Assembly: GCA_910592005.1 (NCBI GenBank)
Contig: CAJVPP010002892.1
Span: 1-13,222, forward strand
Direction: 5' to 3'
DNA: 13,222 bases
Source of the DNA: Funneliformis mosseae
Lineage: Eukaryota > Glomeromycota > Glomeromycetes > Glomerales > Glomeraceae
The first letter of the stretch is position 1, and each line of letters starts with the position of its first letter. Below, one piece after another: positions 8,265-13,222 of the stretch. The notes beneath the pieces are model-generated. The model was not told the origin of the DNA. It made no database searches and was given only the letters and a program-made list of their open reading frames with translations. The translations under genes were made by a program, and so were the position numbers.

Positions 8265-8397
8265 TAAAGATGACACCTCAATTAGTTGCAACAGGTAACA
8301 AATAAGCATCACAATGTTGCAACAAATTGCAACATTATTAAAATTTAAGTTGCAACAGGTGACAAATAAGTGTCACAATATTGCAACGCCATCTTTA
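8265..8397. mobile_element. MITE (133 bp) with 8 bp target duplication
   Basis: Ends are perfect 8 bp inverted repeats, TAAAGATG at 8265-8272 and CATCTTTA at 8390-8397. They are flanked by identical ATTTGTAC copies (8257-8264 and 8398-8405). No coding capacity. The interior is two 39 bp direct copies rich in the palindrome GTTGCAAC. An 8 bp duplication is typical of hAT (also P) elements, so a hAT enzyme may have moved it. Because the ends start with TA and TA follows the right copy, a 9 bp TTTGTACTA duplication is also possible but leaves less symmetric ends. Deleting the element plus one duplicate restores the F-box/LRR reading frame. Confidence 0.85.
8285..8387. repeat. Paired 39 bp direct repeats inside the MITE
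   Basis: Copies at 8285-8323 and 8349-8387 differ at 4 of 39 positions. Both begin GTTGCAACAGGT and end with TTGCAAC. GTTGCAAC is its own reverse complement, and copy 2 also pairs GTGAC with GTCAC, so the element can form several alternative hairpins. Confidence 0.85.
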
Positions 8398-8605
8398 ATT
8401 TGTACTATAATCAGAATATAAATAGAGCAGGATACAGTGTCTTATCTATTGCTAAGAAATATAGAATCTGTTCTAATAGTTCTGGTATAATAAAAATACT
8501 TGATTGCACTATGCTATGTGTTATAAATAATATATGCTATATCTTTAATAAAAAAATAGCCGTTAAGGTGCTTTGCAAAATTACGCATATTGATGATTAC
8601 TACTT

Positions 8606-9358
8606 CTAATAATTATTATTCTGTATTAAGTTCATTTTTACTTCTTTGAATGAGATCACAAAATTATCGTCTAATAATAGTTTTAAATTGCATATATCTA
8701 AAGTTGTACTATTTTCTCGAAACTATAGCCTTCCTAATACTAAGTTAAGAAAATAATCAGATCAATCTAGTCCAGAAACTATGAATTCAACAGATATACT
8801 TTTATGCTTCTCAAAACTAATATGCAGATTGACCTTTCCTAATGTGAAATAGAATGTATTTGGGATTACAATTCTATTGATTTCACTGTGATATGTAATT
8901 TCTAATTCACTAATATATTTTTGGCTAATACAATTTACATCAGTAGACGTATCAATTGATGCCTTAATAGGGATTTTTTCTTTGACTATATAATTCACAA
9001 ATATTATTTTATTATAATATATATAATATTCAAATATAAAATTAAACCTCGCTCTAGATTCGCATTTATCAGATAGCTAATTAGCCTTATTTTTATTACA
9101 TGTGTTTTTCTTCTGATCTTTCCTTTAGGCTAAGTGCTTCTAAACTCTTTGATGCTAAGTTAACCATAATTTCCTATCTACACATTTGTCTAGATCTTCT
9201 AATTGTTTCTTTAGCATCCTATTTTCTCTGAAAAGTGCACTATATACTTCTGCATTTTGCTTATTTAATCTAAATGCTTGAGCTAATAATTTTGTATATT
9301 TGATAACTTCCTGCTCGCTAGCTATACTATCAGATGAATGCTTTTGATCAGTTATCAT
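8606..9358 (-). pseudogene. Retropepsin-like aspartyl protease relic with N-terminal coiled coil
   Basis: ATG 9358-9356 opens 67 codons with a coiled-coil stretch (RLNKQNAEVYSALFRENRML, then KKQLEDL). After a frameshift LASKSLEALSLKERSEEKH follows, then A+T-rich sequence beginning near GTTTAATTTT (about 9047) that may be an intron. The protease part (8998-8606) reads NYIVKEKIPIKASIDTSTDV followed by NCISQKY, the flap region, FIVSGLD, and after one TGA a LVLGRL segment with TAG at the usual Trp. This is the retropepsin layout D-T-G ... I-L-G-x-x-W. The active-site Gly is Ser here (DTS), which should abolish activity. The domain occurs in LTR-retroelement polyproteins and in single host genes. 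No reverse transcriptase or LTR is seen nearby. Confidence 0.65.
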
Positions 9359-9486
9359 TTTTGCGATATATCATATATAGTATATTTTACTTTGAGCGAA
9401 AAAATAAAATTAATAAATGATATCAGACTAATGCAGAGCGTTTTCAACTAAATCAGTTCCTCTGATCCTCTAACTCATATATGTGA

Positions 9487-10668
9487 TTAGTTTTCATTAA
9501 AGATCTTGATTGCCTCTGCCTGATTATAATGTTGTCCTCTTTTTCGATAATTTACTATTGTATAGTTTTTTACAGATTAGGTATAGTTCTTAGAAGCATG
9601 TCTAAGTAATTCACTGGCAATAGTCATAGCCTCTGATAAATTCTTCGTTTCATAAGTTACAACTGCAAATACTACCCTTAATTTGCGCAAAGAACTAGGA
9701 AGTAGTGGTTTACCAGTTTCAGAAAGAAATTTATTTTTTTTAGAAATATATTAAACCACAACACTCTGGGCTTTCTAGGGTCTCGTAATTGTCTGAAAAA
9801 AATTGCTTCCTGAATTTATATAAGTAATTAATTAGCCCACTTCTCATTCTTTTTTAGTGATTTAAATACTCGAGAAATGTCTTGTTGTCTCCAGTTTTTT
9901 GCATATCCAGTAATACCTCCATTAGATATATGCAGGGTTTTTATTTCAGCAGAACAGATGCAGAGCATTATCATTATATCGGCAAGGGCTCGCAAGTCAA
10001 GAACTTTAGATACATAATATACATCTAATCTTTCCTTAACTGACTTTAACGCAAAATAATCTAGGTAATCAATATCTTTATTTTCGCGTAATAAACCTTT
10101 TTTCTTTTGAATTTTATTAGCTGAGCAGTTATGTTTGGAATCAATGTAGCCAAAATAATTTTTTCTGAGGCTTTGAGGTTTCGCAACTTTCTTCAAAGCC
10201 TAGAGATTTGTGATAAACTAATATTAGCATTAGAAGCAGATTCAGTTAAGACTTTTGTTATAGCTTTTACATCTTTTTCGCTAATAGTATCTCAGATAAT
10301 ACGCTGAACTAAATCTCTAATAGTCTCTTTTTGCGAAATTTAATATACATTTACTGTGCCTCCTTTACTAGTTCTACTTCTTTGAAAACATCGGGAGTAT
10401 CTGAAGTATTATAGGATATAGCTTATTTTACTTCACCTTTTTTTGATCAGCCGTCAGCTTAGAAATTAATGCAAATACCTATTCTTTGCTAAAGTTGTAT
10501 CCTTTTTGAAGACGTCAACATACCTGGTCTCTCTTAACTTATTTGTTAAAAGGACGTCCAATACTGATGCATGCCTACTAAGCTCTTCGATACTCATCTT
10601 ATTATTGAATTTGTTTTCTATTACATATCTAGTAGCGATGTCAACTATGTTGTTATTTGGTAATATGT
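9487..10668 (-). pseudogene. Tyrosine-recombinase-like protein (Crypton-like?) relic
   Basis: The N-terminal part (10668-10470) reads NNIVDIATRYVIENKF, MSIEELSRHASVLD and KLRETRYVDVFKK. A broken middle has LISKLTADQKKVK and DVKAITKVLTESASNANISL. An open 122-codon piece (10196-9828) contains LDLRALADIMIMLC and ICSAEIKTLHI. After stops and shifts the end reads NLSEAMTIASELLRHAS, then NYTIVNYRKRGQ and TAA at 9489-9487. The ALADIMIMLxIxxAEIxxL block followed about 130 residues later by LRHxS...NYT resembles the C-terminal half of tyrosine recombinases (Arg box, then H-x-x-S/G and Tyr). The expected catalytic Arg is Cys (codon 9956-9954), as a CGT to TGT change would give. The family looks common in Glomeromycotina; the Crypton label is tentative. 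Inactive. Confidence 0.55.
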
Positions 10669-10735
10669 AAGATATTTAGTAATATATAGATTATTTGGTA
10701 TACTATGCAGAAAAAAGTTCAATTCAAAAATAATT

Positions 10736-10780
10736 ATTCTGATAATTTACTACACCATAATCAGTAAAAATTATCAGAAT
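10736..10780. repeat. Perfect 13 bp inverted repeat with 19 nt loop
   Basis: Arms ATTCTGATAATTT (10736-10748) and AAATTATCAGAAT (10768-10780). It lies in the 246 bp gap between the helicase relic and the recombinase relic. It may be a remnant of a small element or a transcript-end hairpin; without a following T-run it is not a bacterial-style terminator. Confidence 0.7.
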
Positions 10781-10914
10781 GTTAGAGAAAAGGAAAATAT
10801 ATATAACTCTCACTCTAGCTGAGGTTTTATATCAATTTGAAATTTACAGGTAGATAAAATATGCAAAAAAAATATAATAATAATTTGAAATAATAATTTG
10901 AAATTATATATCGC

Positions 10915-12195
10915 TTAGTTGTAAAGAATGAAAGTCCTATATCTACTAATATTAATTAACCCACTCTTATTCGCTCTTTACCAAAGCATACCATTCTCCT
11001 GAAGTATGCTTACTGTTTTTTTTCATTTCTCGTCAGTATCAAGCTATGAGAATATGATCTCATCTTTTTCAAGAGAGCAACAGATTATTTCTTCTCCTAT
11101 CAATCTTTCTCATACTATCATGTCCATATATTCATTGGGGTTTTTTTCCACCTCTTTTGCATAACCACACATCTGAGAATCAGTTTTTATTTATTACAGA
11201 ATACAATAGAATCAAGTCTGTCTTTTTTAGTAATAGTTATAAAAATATCTGAGTTTTCACTAAATTCAACTGCCTTTTTTCTAAGACGCTCTTCTCGCTA
11301 TTGTCTAGCTAAGAGTATAGCAGACGATACTTGATTGATAGGCTTAAAAGAATCATACTCATTACTTATTTCTTTTGAAGGCATATCTATCACTTTGCTG
11401 ATAGGCTTGATAGATTCAGAAAGCTTGCTAGTTTTAGGTTCATCGGGCTCAGATGGATTAGATGTCTCAGATGTTGAGATGGTTAGGACTTCTAATTGTT
11501 CTGCTACATCTTTTTCTTGTTGAGGTAGAATTATTTTTGGGAGAATAATTTCTGGCACATTGAATATGAGTATGTCTGCGGGTTTATTAGCAAGCAACTT
11601 ATCTTAAGGTGTGTCAGAAATCTCTTCGATATTGCCTAAGCTAGATTCATGGAGTTTGGCTATAATTTTGAAGTGGTTAAGAATATACTAATATACTTTT
11701 ACTCTATTATCTCATGAACGTGTTCTATCAATACCAATTTGTGAAAACTTCTTCTCTAAAATAGTACTAGCAAATGTTTTTTCTCCATTATTTTCACATC
11801 AGGCAATATATTCTTGATATAATTTGTACAATATGGCCTATCAATTTTTTCAACAGGCCATGGGGAAGTATAATTAATTATAAATCTAATAGGATTAGGA
11901 AGTTAATTCTGCATTATTTCTGCTCTCATTTTTGTATTAGGAATATTTTGTGATATCTAATCTGAAAGATTAAGTTTAAGTAAATAATTCATGAAAACAT
12001 CAGGTGTATTTGAATTATCTAAAATTTTTCCTAAATGCTTAAAATATTCCATATTTTCTTTACATTAAGACGATACATCTAGACATACAATACATCTATC
12101 ATTTATTTCAATGTGAAGTAGTGCATCATGGTTACTTACAGTAGCGATCATAAGTATCCAACTGTCTCTAACTCCAGTTACAAGTAAGTAAATTC
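10915..12195 (-). pseudogene. Superfamily 3 (D5-like) helicase, C-terminal part, decayed
   Basis: From about 12195 the frame reads VRDSWILMIATVSNHDALL, matching SF3 motif C (an Asn after a beta strand), then HIEINDRCIVCLDVS, the conserved stretch in primase-helicases of large DNA viruses and related mobile elements. NYLLKLNLSD, NIPNTKMRAE and NPIRFIINY follow, then a segment with FASTILEKKFSQIGIDRT. Next comes a Ser/Pro/Glu-rich linker (11597-11298, open) and a C-terminal region (RKKAVEFSENSDIF; YMDMIV, ERLIGEEIICC) to TAA at 10917-10915. At least two frameshifts and about ten stops occur, many at Trp or Gln positions. Walker A and B motifs should lie upstream and are missing: the frame ends where the Tc1-like element begins. 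SF3 helicases unwind DNA for replication of viruses and self-replicating elements. Whether this came from a virus-like insertion or a transposon is open. Confidence 0.6.
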
Positions 12196-12241
12196 AAAAA
12201 AATTTTTTTTATTTAAAAAATACATAACCAACTAACTAAAA
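12180..12241. other. Junction between Tc1-like element and helicase relic
   Basis: A TA at 12179-12180 is followed by CAAGTAAGTAAATTC and A/T runs up to the transposase stop. This is where the element's terminal inverted repeat and TA target duplication should be. The partner end lies beyond the right edge, so the exact border cannot be fixed. Confidence 0.35.
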
Positions 12242-13222
12242 TTAATACATTGTGTAGTTACCATCTGATTCTATAAGTGCAGCTGTACGCCTTTTCATGC
12301 TAGCTACCAAATTTGCAACAAGTATAGGTGATAATCAGTTCTATTCTTTTGTAAGTTTCCTCTTTAACTCTCTAATTGATCAAATTTTTTTTTTTGTATA
12401 TTAATTTTCATTAACCTCCAAATGTTTTCTATAGGGTTTTGATTTGAAGACATTGATGACCAAAAAAGTACCTCAATGCCATTTTCATCCTTCTATTTTT
12501 TTACGATTTTCAATTGATGCTTTAGATCATTATCTTCTTGCAAGATCCAATCTGTGTTACCTTCACCAAAAAGTTTAGAAGTGGAAGCCAGAAGATCCTG
12601 CTTATAAATAGTACATATAAATTCAGCATTAAAGTTCCTCTGAAAGCAAAATAGCTTACCAAATTCAGAAGCAGAAAAACATCCCTAAACATGAACTTTT
12701 GTGGATGCTTAACAGAACAAACCACTTTTTTCTACCAGGAAACTGCCAAACATTTTTTTTTGATGTATATAATTGAAATGTACTCTCATTTTTAAAAACA
12801 ACTCGATTCTAATCAAAATTCTTATGTTTTTTTTGCCTATTGCAACCTTTTCTTTCAATAGTCTTCTTTAAGAAAAGGTTTAAAAATTTTATTACTAAAT
12901 TTTCCTTTAGACTTATGAAGACGTCGCCTTACTATTTCTATACTAAGCCTAACACCTTTTTCTTCCATTTTTTCTTATATTTGAATGGCTGTTATATTAT
13001 GTTCTTTTACTGTCATCTTTACAATCTTGTTATCTTATTTCATGAATATTACATAAGGTCACCCTGGTCTTTCTAAAGTACTTACGTCCTGATTTTCATG
13101 ATATCTTTTAATCCAATAAATAGCTGTAAACTTACTATAATGTATCTGTTTAGCAATAAATCCAAAACTAAACTTTGGACCAGCTGGGTGTTCACGTAAA
13201 AAGACAATTTTATATCGTTTCT
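12242..13222 (-). pseudogene. Tc1/mariner (DD34E) transposase relic, 5' end outside window
   Basis: Reading leftward from the edge: a helix-turn-helix region (KRYKIVFLREHPAGPKFSFG, IAKQIHYSKFTAIYWIKRYH, then LERPG with TGA where Arg of GRP belongs) and a second one (ITAIQI, EKMEEKGVRLSIEIVRRRLH). The catalytic core follows: VVFKNESTFQLY, with the first Asp of the DES motif changed to Asn (12790-12788); ILQEDNDLKH, with the second Asp present (12534-12532); and SSNQNPIENIW, with Glu at 12429-12427, exactly 34 residues later. The frame ends IESDGNYTMY and TAA (12244-12242). About a dozen stops and several shifts break it. The enzyme normally cuts and pastes at TA sites; this one is dead by the Asp loss alone. 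The start and right terminal repeat are not in the window. Confidence 0.85.

Larger units (their letters stand above)
7607..8509 (-). pseudogene. F-box/LRR protein pseudogene, split by a MITE
   Basis: The 5' half (about 8509-8398) reads IPELLEQILYFLAIDKTLYP and ALFI, an F-box. The coding sequence is then interrupted by the element at 8265-8397 and resumes in the same frame (SASIL, NHVKLKRND, then MKIVHRRQKLVYSSNLIHLE). The rest consists of leucine-rich repeats of the cysteine-containing type found in SCF receptors: [35 protein letters not shown] and [14 protein letters not shown]. One TAA (7957-7955) separates two otherwise open halves (8194-7958 and 7930-7610), which are in phase. Further stops stand at Trp or Gln positions in the 5' half, and no ATG remains at the expected start. 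The long open LRR part suggests inactivation is fairly recent. Ancestral role by family: substrate adaptor of an SCF ubiquitin ligase. Confidence 0.8.

Noticed and set aside
8257..8405. Spliceosomal intron instead of a MITE
   Set aside because: Neither strand has a GT...AG pair at the borders, while inverted ends and a target duplication are perfect.
7278..8560. LTR pair flanking the F-box/LRR gene
   Set aside because: The matching stretches encode F-box domains, are diverged, and lack TG...CA ends and retroelement genes between them.
8370..8609. Plus-strand ORF of 79 codons
   Set aside because: It is the reverse side of the F-box half of the split gene and crosses the MITE border.
10736..10780. 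Rho-independent terminator
   Set aside because: There is no T-run after the stem and the organism is eukaryotic.
11335..11523. Plus-strand ORF of 62 codons
   Set aside because: It is antisense to the Ser/Pro-rich linker of the helicase relic; no family features.
12522..12725. Minus-strand ORF of 67 codons
   Set aside because: It is mostly a shifted frame inside the Tc1 catalytic core; only its first residues follow the true frame.
12840..13076. Plus-strand ORF of 78 codons, Phe-rich
   Set aside because: It is antisense to the Tc1 helix-turn-helix region.
2749..13222. Reassigned stop codons (TAA/TAG as Gln, TGA as Trp)
   Set aside because: TAG stands at both Gln and Trp positions, frameshifts are common, catalytic residues are lost, and the intact genes at 1-2360 use normal stops.
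1..13222. tRNA or rRNA genes
   Set aside because: No cloverleaf with GGTTCRANYCC-type boxes and no rRNA-like conserved stretch was noticed in this reading; a covariance search was not possible.

Overview
The window looks like nuclear DNA of an arbuscular mycorrhizal fungus (Glomeromycotina, Rhizophagus-like). The reasons are strong A+T richness, 63-85 nt GT-AG introns, an F-box N-terminus of the type hugely expanded in these fungi, F-box/LRR copies, and decayed Tc1, hAT and tyrosine-recombinase families. The organism is inferred from these hallmarks, not from any search.

The window has two halves of different character. Positions 1-2430 are a normal gene neighbourhood with three well-preserved genes. 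An F-box gene runs off the left edge on the minus strand. A four-exon PMP3-family membrane proteolipid gene lies on the plus strand (589-1021). A two-exon gene for a small secreted cysteine-containing protein lies on the minus strand (2359-1870). Both minus-strand genes have a TATAAAAGG core promoter. The F-box and PMP3 genes diverge from a spacer holding a duplicated block of about 82 bp.

Positions 2749-13222 are a graveyard of mobile and repeat-family sequence. On the plus strand lies a hAT transposase relic that still carries a recognisable intron (2749-3835), followed by an A+T desert and two minisatellites (about 100 bp and about 54 bp units). From 5813 to the right edge every readable relic is on the minus strand. 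Right to left these are a Tc1-like DD34E transposase (5' end outside the window), the C-terminal part of a superfamily 3 (D5-like) helicase, a tyrosine-recombinase-like protein, a retropepsin-like protein, an F-box/LRR gene split by a small transposon, a second F-box copy, and a coiled-coil gene of unknown role.

Across the right-hand half, internal stops fall mostly where Trp, Gln or Arg is expected (C-to-T or G-to-A changes), together with frameshifts. The cleanest single event is a 133 bp MITE at 8265-8397, with 8 bp inverted ends and an 8 bp target duplication. Removing it rejoins the F-box and LRR halves of one gene in frame. The most speculative lead is the neighbouring SF3 helicase and tyrosine recombinase, which could be remains of one self-replicating mobile element.
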